A DNA stretch of 36,605 nucleotides from Burkholderiales bacterium (GCA_025352105.1 JANXUB010000098.1:1-36605); one strand, 5' to 3'. Shown: positions 8,705-17,348, numbered from the stretch's first letter. Program-made: numbers and translations. Notes: a model not told the origin generated them from the letters alone.

Positions 8705-10429
8705 CTAGGCCCGCTCGCTAGCGCGTAACCGCTTTTGCTCGTACATGCGAGCGTCGGCGACCTGAATCAATTGATCAAGCGTCGCGCCCTCGAACGGATA
8801 CAGCGCGCCGCCGCAAGAGCCGCCGGTCAACAGAGAATTGTTCTCAATGGTCATCGGTTCATCGAGCATTGCCGTCAGCCGATTAATTTGAGCGGCAAGT
8901 GCGTCTTCTGTCGCCACGCCGGACATCAGCACCACAAACTCATCGCCACCGTAACGCGCGAGCACGTCATCAGTGCGCAGAGAGGCTGCAATGCGCTGCG
9001 CCGCCACGGTTAAAACGACATCGCCAACGGCATGTCCGTAGCGGTCATTGACCCCCTTGAACTGGTCAAGGTCGATGAATATCAAAGCAAACTGTTGGTC
9101 GGCCAACTGGACTCGCGTGGCAAAGCGCTTTTCGAAAGTGCCTCGTGTAAGCGCTCCGGTCAACGGGTCAACCAGCAAGCCCTCCTTGAAGTCCTCGACC
9201 GCCGTAGCGATGACTCCCAGTTCGTCTTTTCGACCGCTGAACAGCCGCTCCGTGCGCTCCCCTCGCGCCAGACGTCGCGTTGCGTCAGTCAAGCGCGAAA
9301 CGTCCCCGGAAATTCTATTCATGAACCACAGACCTAGCGCCAGTGCCACCCCAACGGCGATCACACCTATGATGATGTTTTGGGTGATGGTCTTCTGAAC
9401 ATTGCCCATCAGATCCGCTCGCGGGATCGCCACCACCATCGTCCAGTCGAGCCCCGCCGAATCGCGCTGTGCGGTTGCGCTCATGTGAATGCGGCCGCTA
9501 ACGTTATCAAAAGAATGGTGCGCGATTTCGACGCCACGCACCAGGCTCTTGTTCGCGCTTTCTCCCGAGACCAGCTGGGCGTAGGCGTCGCGAACAAGGG
9601 GGTTGACGCTTTGGTCGGCACGCAGTCGCGTCGGTTGCTGGACGCTGTCGGTAAACAGCTTTTCCTGCGTGGATGTCGCAATCACCGTGCCATTCTTCTC
9701 AACGATGAAAGCGACTCCCGTCTGACTCACCTGAAGACCGCGAACAAAATCGGCCAGCTCGGTCAGCGGCATGTCTGTGGCGATCACGCCACGCTGGGTG
9801 CCGTCTGTCGCGAAGACCGGTTTGGCTAGCGTGACCGTTAGCGCTTTCGTGGTGAAGTCCACGTACACGGATGACCAAGTGAGCGCATGCCTCTCGCTGG
9901 CCATCACGTACCAGGGGCGCACGCGAGGGTCATATCTGTCAGAGCGAATCATGCGCCCACGCACGCCTGGCCCTGTTGTTTCATAAACGGAGCGTGAAGC
10001 CGCGTTCTGCTCCCTAAGCCTTATTTCGAACTGTCCCTGAGCGTCGCGCTGGAGACCAATGAACTCGCCCGTATGGGTGCCGTAGTACAAGTAGGCGCGC
10101 TCGTCGCGAAACAGATTGCAAGCGATCCACATGCGCTGCTCAAATTCCGACAAAGTACTCGGAAGCAATCTGCCGCTTGCTGGGTCAGTATCGTTTTTGC
10201 CCAAGGGCGGAGCCAGAACGTTCAGCATGACCGATGAGCTCGCCAACTGCTTTGTTGTGGCCTGCCCGACGCGATTTGAGAGATCAAGCAGCAGATGCTC
10301 GGAGAGCTCGTCCACCGCTTTCAGACCGGTCTGGTAGGACAGCAGGCTGATCGTTCCCGCCACCAGCGCGATCACGATGACGAATGGAAAAAGGAGTGCT
10401 GAGCGGAGAGAGGTAAAGATGCGGGGCAT
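8705..10429 (-). CDS. Membrane diguanylate cyclase with Cache sensor, HAMP and GGDEF domains
   Basis: A 574-residue enzyme that makes cyclic di-GMP from two GTP. Order: membrane helix (about 10-32), large periplasmic double-Cache-type sensor (about 35-345), second membrane helix (about 349-371), HAMP linker, and GGDEF domain. The catalytic signature is intact as GGDEF at 494-498. RTDD at 485-488 sits exactly five residues upstream, matching the RxxD inhibitory site, so feedback inhibition by c-di-GMP is expected. The ligand of the Cache domain cannot be read from sequence. There is no phosphodiesterase or effector nearby, and no clear ribosome site before the ATG. Confidence 0.92.
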   Translation of the reverse strand: MPRIFTSLRSALLFPFVIVIALVAGTISLLSYQTGLKAVDELSEHLLLDLSNRVGQATTKQLASSSVMLNVLAPPLGKNDTDPASGRLLPSTLSEFEQRMWIACNLFRDERAYLYYGTHTGEFIGLQRDAQGQFEIRLREQNAASRSVYETTGPGVRGRMIRSDRYDPRVRPWYVMASERHALTWSSVYVDFTTKALTVTLAKPVFATDGTQRGVIATDMPLTELADFVRGLQVSQTGVAFIVEKNGTVIATSTQEKLFTDSVQQPTRLRADQSVNPLVRDAYAQLVSGESANKSLVRGVEIAHHSFDNVSGRIHMSATAQRDSAGLDWTMVVAIPRADLMGNVQKTITQNIIIGVIAVGVALALGLWFMNRISGDVSRLTDATRRLARGERTERLFSGRKDELGVIATAVEDFKEGLLVDPLTGALTRGTFEKRFATRVQLADQQFALIFIDLDQFKGVNDRYGHAVGDVVLTVAAQRIAASLRTDDVLARYGGDEFVVLMSGVATEDALAAQINRLTAMLDEPMTIENNSLLTGGSCGGALYPFEGATLDQLIQVADARMYEQKRLRASERA

Positions 10430-10975
10430 GGTGTAGCTGAGCTGAAGGAGCGGAGCCTTGGCGCTTCGGGCGCGCTCGACTGCTTAAGCGTAGGCGTTGG
10501 ATCGTGTAGAAGTTTTGTCGAACCCTATTGGGATTGAGCGGGAGCCGGAGCTGGCGAACTACTCACACATTACGGTGCGTACAGAGGGTCGGACTTTCCG
10601 GCGTGTCTAGGTGCATGACAACGGTTATATCTAACGACGCGCGTGAAGATTTATGTAGTCGTCATGATAAGTGTTTGGTATTCCGTGAGCTTACTCACGC
10701 TTTGACTGGCGATCGGACTTCTCCCTCAGCGGAGACCCTTATGGATGCTGGATTTGGGCGGGATTGGTGCAAACTGTTGCATGCCCATTTGGCATGCGCG
10801 CTGCTTACTTTCTTGCGCAGGACTTTGTCAATTCCAGAATTTTCAGAAAGTCTGTTGTCGTACGTCTGAAAGCTTCTTCAGCGGTATTTTTGTCGAACGT
10901 ACGTCCAATACCGTGTTCTCCGCGTCCTCGCCGCGTCCTCGCCGCGTCCTCGACGGGTATCGCGATAATTCAGCA
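10430..10975. other. 546-bp intergenic region between divergent cyclase and aminotransferase genes
   Basis: No convincing gene is seen; open frames here lack recognisable domains and are rich in Cys, Arg and Ser. It holds small dyads: CGTGAG/CTCACG with a 4-base loop (10684-10699), TCTCC/GGAGA (10720-10735), and GCATGCC/GGCATGC (10779-10797). A triplicated 11-bp repeat (10920-10952) lies next to the aminotransferase start. It probably carries both divergent promoters. Confidence 0.5.
10920..10952 (+). repeat. 11-bp tandem repeat, three exact copies
   Basis: CCGCGTCCTCG is repeated three times without a break and ends 23 bases before the aminotransferase ATG. Copy number could vary by slippage and so alter the leader of that gene. 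Confidence 0.9.
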
Positions 10976-12175
10976 ATGCATCACACCCAATCTCTTCTTC
11001 CCCGCGACGCCATCGTCAATCTGCGTGCTTCGAAAATTCGCGAAGTGGCCAACGCTGGAATCGGGCGCGACGACGTTCTCACATTTTGGTTCGGCGAACC
11101 TGATGAAGTAACCCCGGACTTCATTCGGACGGCAGCGGCGGACAGTCTGGCTCGCGGCGAAACTTTTTATTCGCATAACCTGGGGTTGCCCGAATTGCGC
11201 GAGACCGTAGCAAGCTATTTGTCGCAGCTGCACGCTAATCCTCACGCAACGATCACGTCGGACAACATCGCGATTACGAGCGCTGGCGTGAACGCGCTGT
11301 CGCTCGCTGCGCAGTGCATTGTCAGCCCCGGCGATCACGTCGTGTGCGTCACGCCGCTGTGGCCCAATCTGGTCGAAATCCCCAAAATTCTCTCGGCAAA
11401 CGTGGAATGCGTGTCGCTCGAATTCGGCGAACGCGGCTGGCAGCTTGATCTCGACAAATTGCTCGCCGCGCTAACGCCCAATACCAAAATGTTGATGGTC
11501 AATTCGCCGGATAACCCGACTGGCTGGACGCTCACGCGCGACGAGCAGCAGGCGATCCTCGCGCGCTGCCGCCAGCACGGCATCTGGATTCTGGCCGACG
11601 ATGCGTATGAGCGACTGGTGTTTGATGCGCATTTGGGTGCTTCGGGCTGCGCGCCGTCGTTTTTTGACATCAGCGACGCCCATGATCGGCTGGTCAGCGC
11701 CAACACATTTTCCAAGTCGTGGCTCATGACAGGCTGGCGTCTCGGCTGGCTCGTAGCGCCCGCCCCGTTCATCGAGCAGCTGGGCAAGGTCATCGAATAC
11801 AACACCTCGTGCTCGCCGGTGTTCATCCAGCGCGCGGGCGACGCTGCGATTCGCGGCGGCGACGCTGTCATTGCCCGCACGCAGGCCCGCTTTCGTATTG
11901 CCCGCGATCATTTGTGCGCTGCGCTCAACGCGCTGCCGGGTGTGCATGCGCCGCCACCACCGGCTGCGATGTACGCGTTCTTCAAAGTCGATGGCATGAA
12001 GGACTCGCTCGCCTTCTGCAAGCGACTGGTGACCGATTACGGGCTCGGCATCGCGCCGGGAGCAGGTTTTGGCGAGGAGGGCGAAGGCTATCTGCGCTGG
12101 TGCTTTGCGAGCGAGTTGCCGCGTCTCGACGATGGGATCGCGCGCTTCAAGGCGGGGCTTGCGGGGCTCCGATAG
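10976..12175 (+). CDS. Pyridoxal-phosphate aminotransferase, class I/II
   Basis: A 399-residue cytoplasmic fold-type I aminotransferase. Visible marks are the NSPDNPTGW substrate/PLP loop, the Asp/Tyr pair in LADDAYERL, the Schiff-base lysine in NTFSKSWLMTGWRLGW, and the Arg near the C-terminus in GYLRWCFA, which binds the substrate carboxylate. The open frame continues 77 codons upstream, but that part is low-complexity and crosses the tandem repeat. The ATG at 10976 gives the usual family length. The exact amino donor cannot be told; aspartate/aromatic or alanine-type activities are possible. The ParA-like gene follows 76 bp downstream on the same strand and may be co-transcribed. Confidence 0.88.
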   Translation: MHHTQSLLPRDAIVNLRASKIREVANAGIGRDDVLTFWFGEPDEVTPDFIRTAAADSLARGETFYSHNLGLPELRETVASYLSQLHANPHATITSDNIAITSAGVNALSLAAQCIVSPGDHVVCVTPLWPNLVEIPKILSANVECVSLEFGERGWQLDLDKLLAALTPNTKMLMVNSPDNPTGWTLTRDEQQAILARCRQHGIWILADDAYERLVFDAHLGASGCAPSFFDISDAHDRLVSANTFSKSWLMTGWRLGWLVAPAPFIEQLGKVIEYNTSCSPVFIQRAGDAAIRGGDAVIARTQARFRIARDHLCAALNALPGVHAPPPPAAMYAFFKVDGMKDSLAFCKRLVTDYGLGIAPGAGFGEEGEGYLRWCFASELPRLDDGIARFKAGLAGLR

Positions 12176-12251
12176 CGCAGTTGCCAGATTGTTAAGCGAT
12201 TTTCAGATAAATCGCTTGCAAATCAGAGGTTTGGAGAATAATCTTCAGACT

Positions 12252-13106
12252 ATGCCTACAGTAGCGCTTGTAAGTCGAAAAGGGGGATGCGGCAAAAGCA
12301 CGCTCGCGACCCATATTGCGTCGTATTTCGCGCGTGAGGGTATGACCGTCACATTGGGCGATCTGGATCACCAGCAATCGATGCGCGTTTGGCTGAAACG
12401 GCGTCCCAGCGCGGCCCCGGCGATCACCGGATGGGTCGGTGAAACCAACGGCAGCGTGCGACCGCCACCGGGCACAACGCACCTCGTGCTCGACACGCCG
12501 GGCGGTTTGCATGGCTTGGCGCTGGCCAAAGTCGCGATGGTTGCTGATGCGATTTTGATCCCGGTTTCTGGCTCCGTGTTCGACCGCGAGGCCGCGTCCG
12601 ATTGCTGGGCTGAGCTGCGTTTGCACCCGCGCGTGCTCAGTGGCCGCTGTCAGGTCGCAGCGGTCGGCATGCGGCTGGATCGGCGTACTCAAGCCGAGGA
12701 GATCGCGAGCGATTGGGCGGCGTCGGTGGGGCTCAACTGGCTGTGCAGCTTGCGCAGTTCGCAGATTTACGTGCGCGCGGTTGAGAATGGGCTCAGTATT
12801 TTTGACATGCCCGCTGGTGTGACCGAAATTGATCGAGAGCAGTGGCAGCCGCTTTTGGAGTGGTTGTTTGCGCATGGATTTGCGGAGACTGCATCCGGCG
12901 TGGTGCCGTCATATGCGCAGGGTGTGCCGTCGCGTTTGCCGCAGTCGCCCGCTGTTCTTCGGGTGCTGCCCAGAACGACTGTGAACAGCGTCGTTCAAGC
13001 GGTGGTTGAGCCCGAATTTGAAGCGCAAATTGCGCCCGTGGCCAACACCGGATTTGCGCGGTTTGTGCCACGCTTTCTGCGGCCAAAATCAAGCGCGGTA
13101 CGCTGA
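12252..13106 (+). CDS. ParA/MinD-like ATPase without ParB
   Basis: A 284-residue ATPase of the deviant Walker family that positions DNA, plasmids or protein clusters. The deviant Walker A KGGCGKST is at residues 10-17 with the signature Lys10. The Walker A' region is GDLDHQQSMRVW and Walker B is HLVLDTPGG. The compact size resembles VirC1/orphan ParA proteins. A 55-residue C-terminal tail rich in Pro and Val has no domain I recognise. The frame is open further upstream, but MPTVALVSRKGG is the canonical start. No ParB or parS-like repeat is next to it, so a chromosome-partition role is unlikely. A bactofilin gene lies 2 kb downstream. Confidence 0.88.
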   Translation: MPTVALVSRKGGCGKSTLATHIASYFAREGMTVTLGDLDHQQSMRVWLKRRPSAAPAITGWVGETNGSVRPPPGTTHLVLDTPGGLHGLALAKVAMVADAILIPVSGSVFDREAASDCWAELRLHPRVLSGRCQVAAVGMRLDRRTQAEEIASDWAASVGLNWLCSLRSSQIYVRAVENGLSIFDMPAGVTEIDREQWQPLLEWLFAHGFAETASGVVPSYAQGVPSRLPQSPAVLRVLPRTTVNSVVQAVVEPEFEAQIAPVANTGFARFVPRFLRPKSSAVR

Positions 13107-13154
13107 GGTTTTTTTCGCAGCTAGTCCGGACCACCCACAGGGCGCGACTTCGTT

Positions 13155-14597
13155 TTACTCCACTCGCGGAGCAGGACGCGTAGACCCGCCCTGTGTCAAT
13201 TGAAACCGTCCCGCCTTGCCGTCCTTGATGTCTTCAAACAAGATTTCCAGCTGCGTGATGCGTGCGAAGAATGTGGTGTCCGATTTTCCAAATAGTTCGA
13301 ACTCGCTCTGGCCTGTCGCCTGAGCAAAAAGCTTGCCGTCACGCAGCCGAATCGTCACGTCAAAGTTCGGCTGCAGGCGGTAGGTACCGACGTATTGCGC
13401 CATCGTCTTTTCGTCAACCGACACCGATGTTGCGCGCATGGCTGCGAGGTTCTTCAGCGGAATGTTCGGCTCCAGCAAATGTAGCGCGACATCGGCGACC
13501 GGCGCGTTGGCGTTGGACAGCAGGGCCACTGCTGATTTGCGCTCTGGATCGACCCACAGCGACGACGTAAACCCGCCGGTCATGCCGTCGTGGTTAAACA
13601 CCGTGCGGCCGTTCAGCGGCGCGAGCACCCACGCGAGCCCCGCCGGATTGATCGGGCCCATGCCGTCGCCGTATTTCTTTTGCGCGAGTGCAAACGCGGC
13701 CTTGAGTGGCGTCTCAATTGCGCCGCTCGCTGCCTGCGCGTAGCGACCCATGTCGCGTGCATTCATGATGAGTGCGCCAGCGGGAGCGAGCACGTCGAAG
13801 CTCCAGTGTTTGTTGCGCTTCAGCGTACCGTCGCGGTCGATGTAGTGAGGGTTACTGAATCGGGCGCGTTCGCGGCTCGGGACGTCGAGATACGTCGAGG
13901 TGAGGCCGAGCGGGGTGAGTACGCGCTTTTGCAGCAGATCGGCATACGACGTGTCCGCGGCCCGCCCGAGTACGTAGCCCAGCAGCCCAAAGCCGAGGTT
14001 CGAATAGGCATAGGCTTCGTCTCGCTTTTTGGTCGTTTTGCCGCCGTCGGCCTCGACGAGTGTTTCTCGATCTTTCAGATAAACCAGCAGTTGTTGCTCG
14101 CGGTAATCGACGTAGGGATCAGCGCGCGTGCCGTTCGGCATGTTGTCCGGCAGGCGAGGCAGGCCAGAGCGATGCGTTGCCAGATCAACGAGGCGAATGG
14201 GTGCGCCGGTATGGTCGCGCAGTTTGAGGCCTCCACGTAAACCGAGTCCTTGCGGCAACCACTTTTCGACCGGATCATCGAGCTTGACTTCACCCTTGAC
14301 CACCATGTCCGCGAGCAAGAGCGCCGTGAAAGTTTTGGTGACAGAGCCGACCTCAAACAACGTGTCGGCCGTGATCGGAGTGTCCTTGCCGAGCGACTGA
14401 AATCCGTGCGTGACGATACGCACCTGATCGCCGTTAACGATGATCGCCGCGAGGCCGACGGCCTGCTTGTCGAGCTCAATGCGCTGCGTCAGGATTTCCT
14501 TGATCTGCGCGTCGGTGGGCTGCGCCTGAATGCCGACGCTGGCGATTGAGCCCAGCAAAGCGGCAGTGAGGAGGTGAAACAGAGCGGAGTTAATCAC
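13155..14597 (-). CDS. Exported serine hydrolase, class C beta-lactamase/DD-peptidase fold
   Basis: A 480-residue protein with the three active-site motifs of the family: SVTK (Ser85, Lys88), YSN (198-200), and HDG (336-338) in place of KTG. The C-terminal extension (about 390-480) looks like the beta-barrel-type tail of Pab87/EstB-like hydrolases. The frame runs to an ATG at 14693, but the GTG at 14597 is chosen because it starts directly with a 26-residue signal peptide (FHLLTAALLGSIASVGIQAQ); the 32 upstream residues look non-coding. Neither start has a good ribosome site. It probably acts on peptides or esters in the periplasm. True beta-lactamase activity is possible but not implied. Confidence 0.87.
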   Translation of the reverse strand: MINSALFHLLTAALLGSIASVGIQAQPTDAQIKEILTQRIELDKQAVGLAAIIVNGDQVRIVTHGFQSLGKDTPITADTLFEVGSVTKTFTALLLADMVVKGEVKLDDPVEKWLPQGLGLRGGLKLRDHTGAPIRLVDLATHRSGLPRLPDNMPNGTRADPYVDYREQQLLVYLKDRETLVEADGGKTTKKRDEAYAYSNLGFGLLGYVLGRAADTSYADLLQKRVLTPLGLTSTYLDVPSRERARFSNPHYIDRDGTLKRNKHWSFDVLAPAGALIMNARDMGRYAQAASGAIETPLKAAFALAQKKYGDGMGPINPAGLAWVLAPLNGRTVFNHDGMTGGFTSSLWVDPERKSAVALLSNANAPVADVALHLLEPNIPLKNLAAMRATSVSVDEKTMAQYVGTYRLQPNFDVTIRLRDGKLFAQATGQSEFELFGKSDTTFFARITQLEILFEDIKDGKAGRFQLTQGGSTRPAPRVE

Positions 14598-15142
14598 GGC
14601 GCGCCAATGTGAATCGGGATGATTGCGGAATGCTACGACCGTCCCCCTCACGCGAAAACGGGTTAGCGACGACCAGCGGTCAGGCGCGACCAATGGCGGA
14701 CGTGCCAGCGGTACGCACGGTTTTCAATAATCAGCTTATTGATGAAACGACCGGTTAACGAGGGCTAGAAAGAATTTTTTCTGTTAGTCGACTATTAGCT
14801 AAAAGTGACGATAGCCCCTATACATAGGTCGTTACATAGAAAAGTTGAACTGCACAGCAGTCAGTTTTGTCTGCCACTCGCGACAACAAAAATGCATACA
14901 AATCAATGGGTTACGAAATGGCTGCGCAATCTGGTCGTTGTGCGGCGACAGCCCCCGCAAGAAATATCCATGCGAAGTAGAACTCACGTCCCATGCTGGC
15001 GTCATACTTGCTCAATGTGCCGTGCCGGGAGCGTTTTTGCAAGGGAAGTTGCAATGTTGGCCGCGCGGGGGAGCGAGGACAGGCGCATTCAATTCAGCGG
15101 GGCATTCGCCGTGTTGACACTCATCGTTTTAGGGAGACATCG
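14598..15142. other. 545-bp intergenic region upstream of bactofilin
   Basis: No gene is recognised. The part at about 14720-14900 is clearly richer in A/T than its surroundings. It contains TCAATAA/TTATTGA around TCAGC (14724-14742), the perfect palindrome TAGTCGACTA (14785-14794), CCTAT-AC-ATAGG (14817-14828) and two direct TACATAG copies 12 bases apart (14821, 14833). It probably holds divergent promoters for the serine hydrolase and the bactofilin operon. If the hydrolase starts at 14693 instead, the gap is 449 bp. Confidence 0.5.
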
Positions 15143-15823
15143 ATGTTAAAAAACTCATTCTTAGGCCGCCGGGACGATCCCGTCAGTGCCCCCGCCGTCA
15201 ACAGTCGCGCCACGCCCGAAACGCCGCGCTACGCGCCGCAACCCGACGCCGCCCCGCTGTCTGCTGTCGCGGTCACACCGCCAGCGAATACCGCTGGACG
15301 TCCGTCGCTTATGAGCGATAGCAAGCCCGCCAGCTCCGGTGCGGACAGCGCTGAGCCGACCGAGCCGCACGTCGCTGGAACACCGCGCCTGACCGTCGGT
15401 CCGAACATCAAACTTAAGGGAGCAGAAATCAATGATTGCGACACTTTGGTGGTCGAGGGCCATGTTGAAGCATCTATGGACAGCAAGACGCTGGAAATTC
15501 TCAAGACGGGTTCGTACGAAGGCACTGTAACGATTGACATTGCCGAGATCCACGGCAGGTTTTCAGGCAACCTGACAGCGCGAAAAAAGCTGATTGTTCA
15601 TGCTTCTGGCTGGGTGTCCGGTGTCGTGCGCTACGGCTCGCTACTGGTATCAGAGGGCGGCGTCGTCAGCGGCGACATCGCTTCTATCGATGGCAAAGGC
15701 GAGGCGCAGAGCGCGCTGTTCGCGGGCTATCCGTCGGCGCGAATGGGCGTTCCGTCGGGCGCTCCGTCAGGCGCGCCGGGTAAACCCGTCGCAAACGGCG
15801 TTGATCACCATGCGGCGGCGTGA
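15143..15823 (+). CDS. Bactofilin (polymer-forming cytoskeletal protein)
   Basis: A 226-residue protein that would form nucleotide-independent filaments on the inner membrane. The N-terminal 80 residues are low-complexity (Pro, Ala, Ser). The bactofilin beta-helix covers about 85-190, with the characteristic regular turns GHVEASMDSKTLEILKTGSY and GRFSGNLTARKKLIVHASG. The tail is Gly/Ala/Pro-rich (PSGAPSGAPGKP). The start at 15143 has an AGGGAGA ribosome site at 15131-15137; the longer upstream frame is rejected. It is the first gene of a likely four-gene operon and overlaps the next gene by 14 bases. Bactofilins elsewhere often scaffold peptidoglycan enzymes or ParA systems. Confidence 0.92.
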   Translation: MLKNSFLGRRDDPVSAPAVNSRATPETPRYAPQPDAAPLSAVAVTPPANTAGRPSLMSDSKPASSGADSAEPTEPHVAGTPRLTVGPNIKLKGAEINDCDTLVVEGHVEASMDSKTLEILKTGSYEGTVTIDIAEIHGRFSGNLTARKKLIVHASGWVSGVVRYGSLLVSEGGVVSGDIASIDGKGEAQSALFAGYPSARMGVPSGAPSGAPGKPVANGVDHHAAA

Positions 15824-16130
15824 TCGCTTTCCCACAGGTACAGCCTCGCTACTGCGCCGCACCCAGCAATGGCTCAAAGCGCGCGAGCGCCTGTTTTCGG
15901 CATGGTTCGCGCGCGCGCAAACGCGCGCCCGCAATCACGCTCGCCGCAGCGGCACTGAGCTGCGTCGCCGTCTGGGCGGCGCCGGGGCGATCATCGTGCC
16001 CTATTGGTGGGAATACGAGAGCCCGCTGAAGCGACGACTGGCGCTGGAGGCCATGATGCGGCGGATATTTGCGCTCGTGCCTCCTGCGTCGGGACCGACG
16101 ACCGCGCGCAGCTATATCCAAATGTCATAA
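15810..16130 (+). CDS. Small arginine-rich protein of unknown function
   Basis: I do not recognise this 106-residue product. It starts at an ATG inside the bactofilin gene (14-base overlap), which suggests coupled translation. It is strongly basic: residues 1-57 are dominated by Arg (MRRRDRF, RARNHARRSGTELRRR). A short hydrophobic/aromatic patch GAIIVPYWWEYESPLKRR follows. There is no signal peptide or clear membrane helix. Part of the coding sequence is a GCGCGCG-CAAA-CGCGCGC dyad near 15908-15927. It may bind nucleic acid, acidic lipid or the bactofilin filament. The overlap and operon position support it; lack of a known family lowers confidence. Confidence 0.55.
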   Translation: MRRRDRFPTGTASLLRRTQQWLKARERLFSAWFARAQTRARNHARRSGTELRRRLGGAGAIIVPYWWEYESPLKRRLALEAMMRRIFALVPPASGPTTARSYIQMS

Positions 16131-16140
16131 CGTCGTGCAG

Positions 16141-16180
16141 AATGCAGGCTCTTTTTGGCACGGGGCCACCAGCCTGCATT
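16141..16180 (+). promoter_or_regulatory. 10-bp-arm hairpin ending one base before the DUF898 start
   Basis: AATGCAGGCT (16141-16150) and AGCCTGCATT (16171-16180) are perfect inverted repeats. Within the 20-base loop, TGGC (16156-16159) can pair with GCCA (16165-16168). The ATG follows at 16182, so the mRNA structure would cover the ribosome-binding region. It may act as a translational gate or an mRNA processing site; function is inferred. Confidence 0.6.
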
Positions 16181-16181
16181 C

Positions 16182-17348
16182 ATGAACGATTCGACGACAG
16201 CACTGCAAGGCAGCACCGGGGAGCCCGAGAGACAAAGTAGCGTCGGCAACGCGACACAAGGCTTTGAATTCACCGGCTCGGGCTCCGAATATTTCCGCAT
16301 TTGGATCGTCAACGTTCTGTTGACCATTCTGACTATCGGCATCTATTCGGCATGGGCCAAGGTGCGCCGTTTGCGCTACTTCTACAACAACACCCGCTTT
16401 GCCGGATCGAGCTTTGATTTTCACGGCTCGCCGATAGCCATTCTCAAGGGCCGTGTGATCGCGGTGGCCTTGATCGCGCTGATCAAGGTGCCCTACGTGG
16501 GCCTGGCGATGTTGCTGATTTATTTCTGTGCGCTGCCGTGGTTGCTCTACCGCTCGATGCGCTTTCATCTGGCCAACACGAGTTATCGCAACGTTCGCTT
16601 TGCCTTTGTCGGCGATGCGGGCGGGGCCTACAAGGCTTTCCTGCTGCCGCTCGGCGTAGTTCTGGCCGCCGGTGCCGTCAGTGGCGTGATTGCCGTGCTG
16701 GTGTCGAGAGAATTAGGTCTGGTGCTGGGAGGCATCACGTTGCTCGCGTTCTACGGCATCGGCCCCTACCTGCAATACCGCATGCGCCGATACGTCACCG
16801 ACGGCGCGCGCGCCGGAACCAGCGCGTTCGGCCTGCACATCGGCGCGGGCCAATACTATGCGGTGTACGCAGTAGCGCTTGGGTTCATCATTGCGCTGAG
16901 TGTCGTCGGCGGACTGCTGTTTGCATTAACGGTTGGCACTAGCATCGCGACCATTGCCATGGGCGGGGCGAAGCTTGGCACCGGCATGATGATCTTGCTG
17001 GCCGTTTTGGTTCCGATTTTTTATCTCGCGATGCTCGCTATCGGGCCGCTCATCGTGGCGATGCTGCAAAACACGGTGTGGAGCGGCACATCGCTCGCGG
17101 ACCAGCGCTTTCACTCCGCGCTCGCCGTGCCCAATTACATGCTCGTCTGGGTTGGCGTCACCTTGCTCACGGTCATCACGCTGGGGCTCTATCGACCCTT
17201 CGCTGTTGTGAAGTTGGCCAAACTGCGCATCGAAGCCATGTCATGGACTGGCAGCGCTGACGACATGATCGCAGTATTGCGTGAGGGAAATCAGCGTGCG
17301 ATGGGCTCGGAAGTCGCCGACCTGATGGACGTGGATATTTCGCTTTGA
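16182..17348 (+). CDS. DUF898 (YjgN-family) inner-membrane protein
   Basis: A 388-residue integral membrane protein with roughly seven to eight hydrophobic helices. The YjgN/DUF898 signature is visible: FEFTGSGSEYFRIWIVNVLL near the N-terminus, the TIGIYSAWAKVRRLRYFYNNT block, then an internally repeated half including LTVITLGLYRPFAVVKLAKL near the C-terminus. The biochemical role of the family is unknown. A TTG frame start at 16155 exists, but the ATG at 16182 is preferred. No Shine-Dalgarno is seen because a hairpin abuts the start. The stop overlaps the TTG of the M48 protease gene in TTGA, so the two are coupled. Confidence 0.9.
   Translation: MNDSTTALQGSTGEPERQSSVGNATQGFEFTGSGSEYFRIWIVNVLLTILTIGIYSAWAKVRRLRYFYNNTRFAGSSFDFHGSPIAILKGRVIAVALIALIKVPYVGLAMLLIYFCALPWLLYRSMRFHLANTSYRNVRFAFVGDAGGAYKAFLLPLGVVLAAGAVSGVIAVLVSRELGLVLGGITLLAFYGIGPYLQYRMRRYVTDGARAGTSAFGLHIGAGQYYAVYAVALGFIIALSVVGGLLFALTVGTSIATIAMGGAKLGTGMMILLAVLVPIFYLAMLAIGPLIVAMLQNTVWSGTSLADQRFHSALAVPNYMLVWVGVTLLTVITLGLYRPFAVVKLAKLRIEAMSWTGSADDMIAVLREGNQRAMGSEVADLMDVDISL

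Noticed and set aside
10528-10869. 113-codon open frame in the gap before the aminotransferase
   Set aside because: No recognisable domain, no ribosome site, and composition unlike the neighbouring proteins; it crosses several dyads. Treated as non-coding.
12069-12251. 61-codon N-terminal extension of the ParA-like protein
   Set aside because: It overlaps the end of the aminotransferase gene and the family starts right before the Walker A motif, at 12252.
14785-14794. Palindrome TAGTCGACTA, sharing TTAGTCG with the IS5 terminal repeat
   Set aside because: The shared bases are too few and no second end or transposase remnant lies nearby, so it is not an IS scar.
15026-15041. GG-N10-GC arrangement resembling a sigma-54 promoter upstream of bactofilin
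   Set aside because: Only the GG, GC and a few flanking bases fit; TGGCACG is poorly matched and no enhancer-binding regulator is nearby. One such match is expected by chance.
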